Positions 1-10,910 of a stretch of DNA of 64,000 nucleotides are shown here, piece after piece. The DNA lies in NCBI GenBank assembly GCA_024811115.1, contig JAKOGH010000198.1, positions 62,001 through 126,000 on the forward strand. Direction: 5' to 3'. The notes beneath the pieces were generated by a model. The model ran no database searches. It had not been told where the DNA came from and saw only the letters and a program-made list of their open reading frames with translations. Numbering within the stretch: position 1 is the first letter of the stretch; each line of letters starts with the position of its first letter. This stretch comes from Terana coerulea (Eukaryota > Basidiomycota > Agaricomycetes > Polyporales > Phanerochaetaceae). Position numbers and translations under genes: made by a program.

Positions 1-1262
1 GTGCTGCAAAGGCCTGTCAACGATATGCACCATATAAAGTGATCGTACTCACAAATCGACTGTCTCGTGCCCTTCAGACTCCAGAGCGGATACCGCCTCG
101 GCCAGAGCTCGTGTGCACGCTGGAGAAGGTTCGATTACACCTGAACCGGGTGTTCAACTGCTGGTACCAGAGAAACTGGAGCAAGTCTCACCGTCTGTCC
201 ACATCACACCCCACTTCAGCTTCTTCCTTTCCGAGCTAAAAGGCTCAACATCCCGCCACGGTATCGGCACGCACTGTCAAATATATGTGAGTGTTGTTTC
301 ACGGGCAAGAAATAAAAACAACAACAAACCGAGTGATCATATGTCCAAGGTTTCATGCTGACGATAGCTTTCCACACCATCTCCAAGTCTTCGAGAGTTC
401 GAGTCATGGGGAATACACGGCAGGCACACCAATTTGCCCTGGAATGCTGGTTGGGTTGCCGGTCTTGGGGAATCTGTGCATGGACGCTTTGATGGTGTAT
501 ACACCAGAATAGTGCCTAAGTTGCGCTTCAGTGTTCCGTCCAGAAAACAATAGGTCAAAATGTACTCACGCAGGTCCCCTCACCGACCCAGCAACATCGG
601 TACCAACACCCAATCTGCTCCCTCCATACGCGATCAGCGCCGCTTCACCTCCGCTGCTTCCACCGGCCGCATACAACCCGTTGTGCGGATTCTTGGTTCG
701 TCCAAACACGTCGTTCCCGCTCTCCAACGACAGCAGCGTTATCGGTATATTCGTCTTGACAAATGGCACGGCGCCTGCATCCTTCAGCAGCCTGACCAAG
801 GCAGAGTCTTTCGTCACGGTCTTGCCGACCCAGGCCGAGTATCCGATACATGCGTCCCACCCAGCCACGCCCGTCGTATCCTTCAGGCTGACAGGCATGC
901 CCGCAAGAGGGCCGGTGCGATTGCACGAGCGGGCCCATTCTTCAGCTTCTGGAACGAGTAGCTCGGTGAGGCAGTTGGTTGCCGTGTGCGCCTTGAGGGC
1001 TTGCTTGCTGTACGCGCGAAGTACATCGATAGGATCGAGGGTCCCAGACTGCACTTGTTTCACGGTCTCCGAGGCTAACTGCGAAATGATGGTTTTTTCT
1101 GAAGGTGTGAGAGGGGCATGATAGGACGACGGTAGGTTGTCGATGCGGGCTTGACGTTCTTTCTGCTTTGCGGCGCTGAGAGTGCGTTGGGGCAAGTCCG
1201 TGTGGTAATGATAACTTCGAGACTCACCAAGCACGCTGGTGTGCAAAATACCCGAATACCAT
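1..1262 (-). CDS. Acetamidase / FAAH-like amidase, partial, one frame break
   Basis: Amidase-signature serine hydrolase that cleaves amides to acid plus ammonia or amine. Exons on the minus strand are 1228-1262, 570-1175, 330-515, 192-273, 53-140 and 1-13, and the gene runs off the left edge. The start at 1262 gives MVFGYFAHQRACAAKQKERQ, normal for fungal acetamidases. The first long exon carries the catalytic Lys region (MPVSLKD) and the glycine/serine motif (AAGGSSGGEAAL, then DVAGSVRG) with the Ser-Ser-Lys triad elements. The next exon holds GVYTIKAS and, after a break, MTRTLEDLEM. Between them one base is missing in the run at 408-411, so VPAVYSP is out of frame with MTRTLED. Family assignment is firm; substrate is unknown. 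The break is either an indel error or a real lesion. Confidence 0.85.
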
Positions 1263-2340
1263 CCCGCTCAATAACTGCGCTGGTTCTCAGCCCGGGCTGT
1301 ACGGCGTGGCTGCGGTGGGAGTCAGCTGCAGAGTGAAGCAGGATTCTCGTGATACTTGTAGGCAGGCTCGGCAAAGGATAGCATTTCGCCCCGCCCAATG
1401 TCGCATGACCTCCTGGGATACATCGCACCCCTGAGCATTCCGATGCCCGTCTTGCTTATCAGAAGATGTAGTTATGTAACAGACGTCATCGCGCTGCGCC
1501 ATATCCAGCTAGTGGTCGGCCCTTGTACCATGGCCTCAACTCCAAATCAACGGGGAATGGCGATTACGTCGAGTACGACTTATGAAGTCAGTCCAAACGT
1601 TCGAAGTTTGGGCTTGACCGAGAGGTTGAGTGGAAGTGTGACAGCAAGGCTGAGCAAATTGGAACCAAACAAAGCCTGTGATGACCGCCGCCAAATGCCG
1701 CCGCCACAAAGCCGTCGCCGCCTTTTCCCACGCTACCTCTCACCAGCTCTCACCACGCTACACAGCCTCAGGCTACATTATAGTCACAGGGTAACTTATC
1801 GAGCTCCAACATCACTAGTTCTACGACTAGCTCAGCAGACCTATGTTCGCCCATCACGCTCAGCATCACATTCAAATAAAAAGGGGAAAACAAGCCGCGA
1901 TACCTTTCCGTTGATACTGACCTGCCGCAATGAATGTATAGCGTCAATATAGCGTCGCCAATCTCTCGACGACCGGCGCAGCGAGTTTCACATCTTGTTT
2001 CCGCTGCACTCCGAGTCGGGAGGATAGCGGAAGGGCGAAACAAGCAAGTGCACATTGGCAATCACGATCTTGGGATTGTCGCGCCAGGCAAGCGTCTGTG
2101 TCTCCCGTGGGTGTCATACATTGCTACGCCACCATGGGTTTCTGCGTCAGGGGCACGGCAAAATGGCTGCGGGATTAGCCGACATTCGGCCCTCTCCCGA
2201 GCCCATTTATGACCCGCCAGAGCCAAGTAGCACGGTCCTTTAACTCCCCTCGCTCTACCAGTGTTACATCCGGGAGTGCCTGGTCGCCTCGTCCTTCAAC
2301 TGTGTAGCCAACGTTTCCTGGTTTTACCCGGCGTGGCAGA
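1263..2340. other. Divergent intergenic region, amidase / dehydrogenase
   Basis: About 1.1 kb lies between two divergently transcribed genes and should hold both promoters. Open frames here (for example 1398-1952) have arbitrary composition and no recognisable domain. I see no gene. Confidence 0.5.
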
Positions 2341-3457
2341 ATGCCTAAACAATTGGTCTGGTTCATAACCGGTTTGTTCTTCTCCACCCCTTCCAGGTAC
2401 TTCCCCTCCCTCACACTTCAGTCTATTACAGGCACCTCCACCGGCTTCGGGCAAACCCTCGCACAGACTGCCTTGTCTCGCGGTGACCGTGTCATCGCCA
2501 CCGCCCGCTCGGTCGATAGCATCAAGCACCTCGAAGAATCGTGTCCTGAACGATGCAAGACCCTCGCGCTAGACGTGACTGCTCCATTCGAAGCAATACA
2601 GGACGTAGCCCAGCGCGCCCTCGAGATTTGGGGGCGCGTGGATGTTCTCGTCAACAACGCTGGAATTGGAAGCGCTGCGATCTCCGAAGAGACTGGGTGG
2701 GCACAATTTCATGCACCTTGATTTTTGGTCCGTGGGTTGATCGGCGTCGTATACACAGAGCAGCGGGAATGCTCACGGCCTTCAACATCAACCTCTTCGG
2801 TGTCCTTAACGTTACCCACGCGTTCCTTCCCGCGATGCGAGCCGCAAAGTCAGGGACCATTGTGCTCATGGGAAGCAGGCACGCCTGGAAGTCCCAGTTC
2901 CCAGTGAGCGTCCTGCTATTTACAGCAAGCATACATAAATTGACTGGTACTCTCACAGGTAATCTCGGTGTATGCTTCTGCTAAAGCGGCATTGCACGGT
3001 GCGTTCTGGGCCTCCGGGCGTAGCCGCTCCTTGCTCAAAAGTCTTTCCAGCGTGGGGCGAATCCTTGTCCGCTGAGGTGAAGGGCTTCGGGATCAACGTT
3101 CTCATAGCCCAGCCAGGAGCGCACCGAACAGGTATCATTACCGCGGCACAAGTGAACCCTCTCCCGACGAACCCCATACCGGCGTACGATCCGCTTCGCC
3201 AGCTCGCGCAAACTCGTTACGGGAATCAGGACGGGAAGCAGCCGAACGACCCGGTCAAGGCCATGACCGCGATCGTGGACGTGGTCCGAGGGGAAGGTGC
3301 AGCGGAAGGAAAGCCGATGCCGCTCTGGCTTGTTCTGGGCAAGGATTCAGAGGACGACTTGCGGGAGAACGTGCAAGTGAGACTGAAGAATTTGGATGAG
3401 TGGGCGCATGTGACAAGGAGTGTCGCTGTCGACTCGGACGATGTGGTCCTGATCTAG
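2341..3457 (+). CDS. Short-chain dehydrogenase/reductase (SDR)
   Basis: NAD(P)-dependent oxidoreductase of the classical SDR family, about 295 aa. Exons are 2341-2371, 2432-2696, 2759-2903, 2959-2998 and 3051-3457; the spliced length is a multiple of three with no frame break. Splicing reconstitutes the cofactor motif TGTSTGFG near residue 10, the NNAGIG motif near residue 90, the catalytic Ser in VLMGSRH and the active-site pair in VYASAK (YxxxK). The C-terminal part, with AQPGAHRTG, is typical of fungal SDRs similar to retinol dehydrogenase-like and ketoreductase-like members. Substrate cannot be told from sequence. The start is the first ATG before the Rossmann strand (PKQLVWFITG). Confidence 0.9.
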
Positions 3458-3840
3458 TATGCAATGCGTCAATATAAGAATGTACAATGTAAGTATGTCT
3501 GCGAGGGGGTTAGCATGAGAAGAGACTTCGTAGTGAGCATAAATAAATAGTTTGCTCAGAGGCGATAACGAGTGGCAATACGATGAGATGGTTATTGTCC
3601 GGTTATACAACGAGGCGGTTATGAGCAGAAGAGATCGTAATGTACCTGGAGTGCGATTATAGAGAATATGAAATGTCCGTAGTCCAGCATGAGTGAACAT
3701 AAGCGAAAGCGTGATGCGTGAATACCCGTAAAGTCCCAAGTCCGTCTAATCACCAACAGTCCTAACCCGCCTTCCCATATGCGTCTCGTCACACTTGCGG
3801 GTGCAGCAACTCCGAGCTCGCAGACGGAACGGCAGCGAGC
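3458..3840. other. Convergent 3' region
   Basis: Intergenic stretch between the 3' ends of the dehydrogenase (+) and the DUF7137 gene (-). It is AT-richer than its surroundings and presumably holds both polyadenylation regions. No gene seen. Confidence 0.5.
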
Positions 3841-4570
3841 TCAGTTCCGCATCGCTTGTCGGAGAACCGAGTAGCCAGAGAGGAACATGACGACGAAGGT
3901 CACTGCGAGACTGACAAACGCGGGATGCGAGACATACGACCATGCGCCGTTGACATTGCATCCGCCGCACGTCCAACCTAATTTCGAGCGAGAAGATCAG
4001 CTGGGCCGCATGTCAGTGTAGTAACGTCGGACACGCACTCGCTAGCGGGGTGTACGGCTGCGGCGAATACAGCGCAAACTGCAGCGCATCGTTTTCCTGG
4101 AACAACCCTGGCGCCCTGGCCGCGCCCGGCCCCCGATCATCCCAGATGTGGAGGGTGTACGTCGCTTGCGCGAGCGGCGTGTTCGGGTGGGCCTGCTGGT
4201 ACGAGAAGATGTCCCATGTTACGGACGTCGCGGAGCCAGGAATGATGCCGTCCGTCGGTCCGACGGGGTACGTATTGCCGTTGTCGCAGACGGCGGAGAC
4301 GGTAAGGTGCGTAGGGGTAGAGAGGAGGTATGTGAAGTTCCAGCCGAAGGTGATCACCTGGCCGTCCGCGATCTTGAAGTAGGACGTCTGCGTCTGTGGA
4401 GGCTGAGTGATAGTCAAGCCACCCGCGGGCGCAGACTGGGGGATGCTGGTGATGCTGGACGACGACCCGGAGGCAGAGCCCGACTGCGACTGCGACTGTG
4501 ATTGGGACGAGCCCGCCGACTGTTGCGAGGTGTTACCGCCTGAAGCCGCAGGAGTTTGCGTCGCTGACAT
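3841..4570 (-). CDS. DUF7137 fungal membrane/cell-surface protein
   Basis: About 222 aa from exons 4039-4570 and 3841-3977. A Ser/Gln-rich linker (residues about 10-45) is followed by a beta-rich domain with FKIADGQVITFGWNFTYLL, VCDNGNTYPVGPTDGIIPG and ATYTLHIWDDRGP, hallmarks of the fungus-specific DUF7137 family. Exon 2 adds a CGGC motif and a C-terminal membrane helix (FVSLAVTFVVMFLSGY). Homologues begin with a signal peptide; here the ATG at 4570 directly follows an in-frame stop. A hydrophobic stretch in another frame just upstream (about 4600-4665) may be the missing signal-peptide exon or be cut off by an indel. Molecular function is unknown. Confidence 0.8.
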
Positions 4571-5514
4571 CGTGAAGAGGTCTTAGGGCGTGAAGGAGCG
4601 AATACGGGCCAGCCACAGACGATGAGGGGGACAAGTTGAAGGACGTTGACGGCGACGGCGACGATGAGAAACCTGAAAAGCCCGTTGCACGTCCAGAAGC
4701 CTCCGTGTCACATCACGGTTACGAAGCGCTGTCACGTGTGTCACGTATGCTTCGTGTTTCGAGCGTCACGCTCGTCGCTCCGTTTGACCGTGTCTCTTCG
4801 GTCTTGCTCTGCCGTCTCGTTGTCCTTGCCGTGCGCTGCATGGCTTTCGAACACAAGAACGTCTGCCAGGAATCTCTATCCAGCTATACTTGATACTTTC
4901 ATGCGCATATAAGCTCCAAAAGATAGGCAAGCCGATACGTATACGGTGTCAGAGGAGCCTGAACGGATGTTACTCCCGTCGGGCTGCTGTTGCACAGCGG
5001 GCATCACGTCTTTCCCACTACGATGGCGGTGAGAGTTTGTATAACACATGCCCGAAGCTCCGAGATGTCGGCAGTTGGGCTGAATAGGTGAGTTGCCTCA
5101 GTCTGACTTCCGCCTTCATACGTCGTGCTGAAATTTGGCAATGGAGGGCTGGGCGACGTTGAGACTGTCCTCGACCTGTTGTGGTTGCCAGGAAAGCCCG
5201 ACCTTCATTCGAGATGGCTGTCCTTAATTATGCATTGCGGACGGGGAACAGATGCGACGAGCCCGAGGGCCCCGAAACGTATGCAAAATCATTGATCTGT
5301 CACAGCATTTCAACTTCATACTGGCCGGTTGCTTCATGCGCATTGCTGATCAAGGTCAGCTCAGGTCTCATCTATCTCGCTCGTTCAACCTATATAGGTC
5401 TGCGACGGGCGACGCTGCGGCAAATTTTCTTTTGGTTCGCATTTCATCCCTTCTGCGTGTATCGTTCTGACCCATTCATTCGTTATTCTATCCACTCGTT
5501 TAACCTCTATTCTA
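4571..5514. other. Divergent intergenic region
   Basis: About 0.9 kb between the DUF7137 gene (-) and the hypothetical gene at 5515 (+). It contains a CACG-rich patch at about 4705-4790 with repeated GTCACG/TCACGT units, and a TATA box for the plus-strand gene. No separate gene is supported. Confidence 0.5.
5391..5398 (+). promoter_or_regulatory. TATA box of the 5515 gene
   Basis: TATATAGG lies 124 bases upstream of the start codon at 5515. Confidence 0.5.
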
Positions 5515-6779
5515 ATGTCTAGTGCTCTTTGCGTCTCCGCCTTCCCCGAACCCCTGCCATCACAGCGGTCCACATCCTCCCACACGCACGACAAAGCCCT
5601 GCCCGGCCTCCCGGTGGAGCACCATGCGAAGCGCCCACGTCGCGACAAGGCACCGCTGTTCCTCAGCCCTACCCCCATTGAGCGCATTCAGGTCGAGCTA
5701 ATTGATGAAGATGACGATGCAGATGAATGTCCCTACAGCCCCATGATATTCCTGCCTCTCCACGAGCCTGGGAGATCCTTCAATCATGGCGATGATAGAA
5801 GCTCTTTTCCTTCATCACCATCAGCCCGGCTCGCAGCCCATGGACAGAGTGATGTAAAGAGACAGGCTGTGTCTACAAAAGAGAGTATCGCCGCGTTAGG
5901 ACTCTCAGGCCGCAGCCCTTCCCCAAACTACGACCTCCTGTCAACATCCTCCGCTCGTATACAAGACCTCCGGCGTGGGTACCTGGACCAACACATTCCC
6001 CTCGATCTTCCTCGCTCCCGCACTTCTTTCACTATCTTGAGCCTGGGACACCTAGAGCCATGTCGAGATCCTCGTCTCCATCGTACACGGATGACGATCA
6101 TTGCAGCGAGCTGATGGTCTTCGCTGAGCCGAATCCTAACGAGCCTGCGTATGGCTCTGCATCCTCCGATTCATCACCACCACAACCGTCATCGTCGCGC
6201 TTGCGTGCACATACTGATAGGACATCCCCGCCGATACGCAGGCCGACCACCGCACTGTCTACACAAACTACCGTCTACTCGAGAGATGACCCCGACGCGT
6301 ACATGCCTTACTCCCTGATGGGTGCAGGGGTTGGGTTCTGCTGGCAAGGCCCGGCACGCACCTACCCAGCCATCCCGAAGACCAAGCCGAAACCAAAGTA
6401 CAAACCGAAATCCACGGACAGCTCCCTCCCGCGTCCGCAGACGCAGCGGTCCGTCCGGCTTGGCTTCCCCACCCTAAAACGTTTGACGAACAAGCGCAGC
6501 ATACCCTCGCTCAACGCCATCCGCGGCGCGATGGCGGACAGTCAGGATGTGGCTGCGTCGTCATCCACCCTCACTTCCGACGGAGAGCGGTCGGTTGGGA
6601 GTTCTGAGAGTTTGGAGACGGCGATACTCGAGATGCCGTCGGGGGACGAGACGGAGACGTCGTCATCTGGAAGGATCGTTGCCCACCGCGTCGTCGGCGG
6701 CCGTTGGGAGGAGCAGGACCTCAACCAGGTTATCCCTGCGTTGCGGTCACTACGGGTTGCCGGGAAGTTGGGACTGTGA
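5515..6779 (+). CDS. Hypothetical Ser/Pro-rich protein
   Basis: I read two overlapping frames as one spliced gene: exons 5515-5853 and 5916-6779, giving about 400 aa. The proposed 62-base intron (GTAAAG...CCGCAG) joins the first frame to the one that continues through YLEPGTPRAMSRSSSPSY. The protein is disordered and rich in Ser, Pro and acidic residues. One denser patch reads YMPYSLMGAGVGFCWQGP, followed by a Lys/Pro repeat (KPKPKYKPK). The C-terminus RIVAHRVVGGRWEEQDLNQV also looks conserved. No known domain is recognised. The alternative is two genes, or one gene with a frame break near 6050. Confidence 0.6.
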
Positions 6780-7996
6780 GCTACTTATGACATCGAATGC
6801 GAGTCGGTTTCTACATTTGCTGTATGCTTTGCACCTCCCTCTGTGTCGAATCGGACCTCACGCATTTCATTCTATCCTAGAGTTTCTCACACTTTATAAT
6901 ACCGTTGCACACGCCTTCAAGTCGATTCCATATCACAATGCATTCGCTTCACTGCTCCGTTCATCCTTCGCGCACCCGCCCGCTATTCAATGTTTTCACC
7001 CTTCGCATACCCCTCTTCCCACTGGCCGTGCCAATGGGCGCGACCGCCCTTTTCACACCCCTGGGCACCGTGTAGCCCCTTTTGTACGTCGCCGCCTAAC
7101 TCTCGCTCGTGTGCTCGCTGACATGCTCGAAACCGCAATACAAGGCCACTGTGCATTTGACTTTGGTTCAATCATCCGGAATGAGTTCTGTCCCTGACCC
7201 GCGCTGCGTGTTGGATCCGGTTGCCGTAACTGTAACCACTGCTATCATACCAATTCACTGCACTTCTTGATAGCCAATAACGCCTGAAGCTAGAAGGATG
7301 GCGCTGGAGTGCTCGCTCCGCGCAGCCATCTTATGATCCAAGTTCATTCCTGAGCTACCGCCACTGTTCCGAATCGGACAGCCTCGCATAAAGGCCCGTC
7401 GTTCCGTCAAGAGAACCTGCGTCTGGTTGGTGAGCGTCCGTCCGCTTTTACCTTGTCTCAGCTGATGCTGCGGGAATGTCTCACGCATGGCGTACATGCT
7501 TGTCAGTCAGCACCCCGTTCTCTACCCAGGACGTGGAGGCTGTAAACGACACAGAGGACGGCCCACGTTCCTGATCAGCGAGCCTCCGAACGGCGGATGG
7601 TCGGCCTTCCTGAAAAGCCTCCAACTTTCCCGTGCGAAGCAAGAAAGCAAGAAAGACGCTTTCGGCGCGTCTCACCCTGGCCACACTCCCACCGGGCACG
7701 TGAGCGACTGAATGGCCTCGCGCTGGGCTATTCTCATGCGCTCGGTGATTGTATCACGGCTCTGTAGGGTATCTGTGGCTGCGAGGGCTTGTTTGGAGAT
7801 CAAAACCCATCCTCCCAGACATGAGGAACCAAGCATCCCGCTGGGTGGCAGCACTGCGGAAGGGTTCCCATGAGCGATGGCTTGGAACTATATAACTCGC
7901 GGGTGCGAGGGTTAGGTTCGAGGCTCTCCTGCGCTCCTCTGTCGTCCTGCAAGCCCCGCTCGTGCCCGCGACGCTCACATAGGCCCGTCTTCCACG
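6780..7996. other. Intergenic region upstream of the MFS gene
   Basis: About 1.2 kb. The first few hundred bases are probably 3' UTR of the hypothetical gene. Open frames between 7255 and 7860 lack domains and a coding look. A TATA box sits near the right end. Confidence 0.5.
7889..7895 (+). promoter_or_regulatory. TATA box of the MFS transporter
   Basis: TATATAA lies 108 bases upstream of the start at 7997. Confidence 0.5.
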
Positions 7997-10529
7997 ATGT
8001 CCGAAGCCGAGACGAAGTCCCAAAATGGGTCGACGGAGAAGATGGCCCCGCCTTCGGAAGTTGAGGAGGTATCCAAGAGTTCGACCAACGAAATCGACCT
8101 CCTCTCTTACCACCAGCACAATGCTGGGCGGCTTGTTATCGACCCCGCGTACGTTTGTTTGTATCGTGATGAAACCATCTGCTCACAGCTTGCCTTACAG
8201 GGAAGCGAGGATCGAGTTTGGTGAAGCCGTTGCAAGCAAGTTGAAGCTCACGGCAGATGGTACCAAGGTTCTCTGGCCGCAGCCCACAGACGACCCCGAA
8301 GACCCACAGAACGTGCGTCATTCTATCGTCTTGTCCGGATTTGTCTTCACAGAGCTGACATTGTATGCCATGTAGTGGACGGACTTCCGCAAGAACTTGC
8401 AACTGTTCATCATAACGCTTGCTGCAATTATCCCTGATTTCGACTCTGGTGTCGGCATCGCGGATATTTTCGCCCTTGCCACTCAGTACAATACAACGAC
8501 CGGCGTGATCAACAACTTGACCTCTAAGTAGGCGTTTGCCTTTTCTCGCTTATACAATTTATGCCAATCTAATTACTTTCGTAGCTGGAGTATTTTCCTA
8601 TTGGGTAAGGCCTGGCACTTATTATCAAATCGAAGTCTCGTGCTGATGAAGTTTATCGTTAGGTTGGGGCGGTCTGTTCGCGGTCATCCTCATGCGTCGC
8701 TATGGCCGTTTGCCGGTGCTCTTCTGGTCTCAGGTAAGACCAATTCCACTGGATCTCTTGTTATGAAACGTCTCATGCATGCACGTGTCATTAGATCCTC
8801 GCGGTTGGCTTCCTCGTCGGCTGTACATTCGCGCCCAATTTGAAAACCTTCACGGGTAAGAGTACCTCATTCGGCAAGCCATCTCGTAACTGACAAAATT
8901 GTTGTAGCTATGAGATGCTTGACTGCGTTCTTCGCGTATGTTTGTCTAGTCTTACCTGTCAGTACCAAAGCTAACGAACTACTACGATACCAGCACTTGC
9001 CCACAGGTCACCGTACGTGTCACTCTGCCGTCTTGAATTTTTCAAGTTATGCTGACACGGTGATGTTCAGGGTCTTTATATCGTCACGGATTTGTTCCCT
9101 TTCCATCTTCAGGCCAGGAAGGTGTGTCGTGGGACTTGCCATATAAACATCAGCCTCCCTGACTGTATCCCTGCAGTTGAACATTTGGACCATGGGCTTC
9201 ATCGTCTCGCCGTTCCTGTCACCGTTTGCCTTCGGTTTCTTGGTAGCAAGGGCTAGGTAAGCCTACTCGGTGGAGTCGCAACTGTTACGTACTTACCCGC
9301 AATGCACCAATTTATAGCTGGCGCTGGACTTACGGCATTGCGTCTATCTACAGCGGACTGGTGATCGTCCTCATTGTGCTGTTCTCCGAAGAGACGTAAG
9401 TGCTTTCGGGCTGTGAGGAACTACGGGCCTCTCGTTAAGCGCCCTTCTCATCCTTTAGTCTGTACGACCGCGGCTTGGCCAACCCCCGTTACATTTCCCA
9501 GGGGTCTTCTCGTCTGCGCTACCGCCTCGAGAGCCTCATCGGTGTTCACGGGTACCGCATGGCCAAGTATCGCTCGTCGTGGAAGGCCGTCACTAGCATC
9601 TGGTTCAAGCTTGTATGGAGGCCTCAGCTTATTGGTATCCTGGCCTTTGAGGCTGTCCTTTTTGGCTTCGGCATCGGCATCAACGTGCGTTTCATCAACT
9701 CGGCCTTTTATGCAGATTTATAACCGTGCCACTAGGTTACGAACGCAGTCTTTGTGCAACAGCCTCCGCCTGCCGGATACGCCTTCAGCCAATTCGCCAC
9801 CGCCGGCGTGTACGGAACTCCCATTGTATGCAGGCTTGTTGCGTCGGTGGAGATGTTCTGCTGATAACTGGCATAGGTTGCCGTCGTCCTCGGAGAACTG
9901 CTTGGCCGATACTTCAACGATGCGGTGATGAACTTCACCATCCGTAGGAACAAGGGGTGTGTTCGAGGCCGAGTCTCGTTTGTGGTATGTTTTTCATCAC
10001 CAGCTTCCCCTCTACCAAGCTGAACTATTGCAGGACGTGCTACGTCGCTGTGCTGCTGTACATCTGCGGCTTTGTGCTGCTTGGTGCTTCCTTCCAGAAG
10101 CACCTCAGCGTCGGCGCACTCGTCATGGGCTGGGGCATCGCCGAAGTGGCCATCATGGTCAACACGGTCGCAGTTTGTAAGTGGCGCACTCACCCTGCGG
10201 GATCGCCGACGCCAGACCCTAGCTGATGGTTTGTTCGTCCAGACGCATACGTGAACGACTGCTTCCCCACTCTGCAGGGCGAGGTCTCCGCCCTGCTTAA
10301 CCTCTTCCGGACGCTTGGTGGCTTCAGTGTGGCCTACTTCCAGGTCGTCTGGGCCACAAAGCACGGTGCGCTGCAGACATTTGGCTGCGAGGCAGCTATC
10401 GTCGCAGGCCTGTTCCTGTTGATTGTCCCTGCGCTCCAGTGGAAAGGCAGCTACCTCAGGGTAAGCACTCTCCTGTCAACGGGTTGCGTTCATCGCTGAT
10501 CCCCTTTCTAGAACCGTTTCTCTCTCTGA
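7997..10529 (+). CDS. MFS transporter, DHA1-like, 17 exons
   Basis: Plasma-membrane major facilitator with a soluble N-terminus (about 50 aa) followed by two groups of membrane helices. Exons: 7997-8148, 8201-8312, 8376-8527, 8585-8604, 8663-8733, 8795-8855, 8908-8935, 8994-9012, 9071-9121, 9177-9256, 9318-9395, 9459-9684, 9736-9825, 9877-9984, 10034-10176, 10243-10460, 10512-10529. Four exons are 28 bases or shorter. Family marks are the helix 1 region IIPDFDSGVGIADIFALA, GLYIVTDLFPFH, ARASWRWTYGI and the loop FSEETLYDRGL, as in fungal drug/polyamine-type carriers. In the exon at 9877 one extra base in the G run 9954-9957 shifts VFEAESRLW out of frame with RRNKG. Substrate is not predictable. 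Confidence 0.85.
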
Positions 10530-10910
10530 ATGTCTCCAATGGGTTTTACGACGTTTTCTGATGTTACACATGATTGTCACGTCGCTGTATTCGTACGACA
10601 TAGACTGATTTATGAATGACTATCCAAAAAATAATCCGCAGTGAGGGTATGGCATAGTGGTAAATATACAAATATGAGGGGTATGTCCGGTTCCTGATAC
10701 AGCATGTATGGCGACCCGTGGAATGTTGAACAGCGCACAGCGTAATAGTGAGAAAGCAGTACAGTAGCGGGTCAAAGCAGATGCAAGTGGCAAGAAAAAA
10801 GGCAACAAGAAAGAACACGGTAAAGCGGATGAAGCAGAGCAGGAAACAAAACACAGATATCTCATGAAGGGGGTATCATCTGTGTGACGCAATCTCAGTC
10901 AGCTGCATTA
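10530..10910. other. Convergent 3' region
   Basis: Between the 3' ends of the MFS gene (+) and the large hypothetical gene (-). No coding signal is evident. Confidence 0.5.

Noticed and set aside
1398..1952. 184-codon plus-strand frame between amidase and dehydrogenase
   Set aside because: Irregular composition, no family, and located where the divergent promoters should be.
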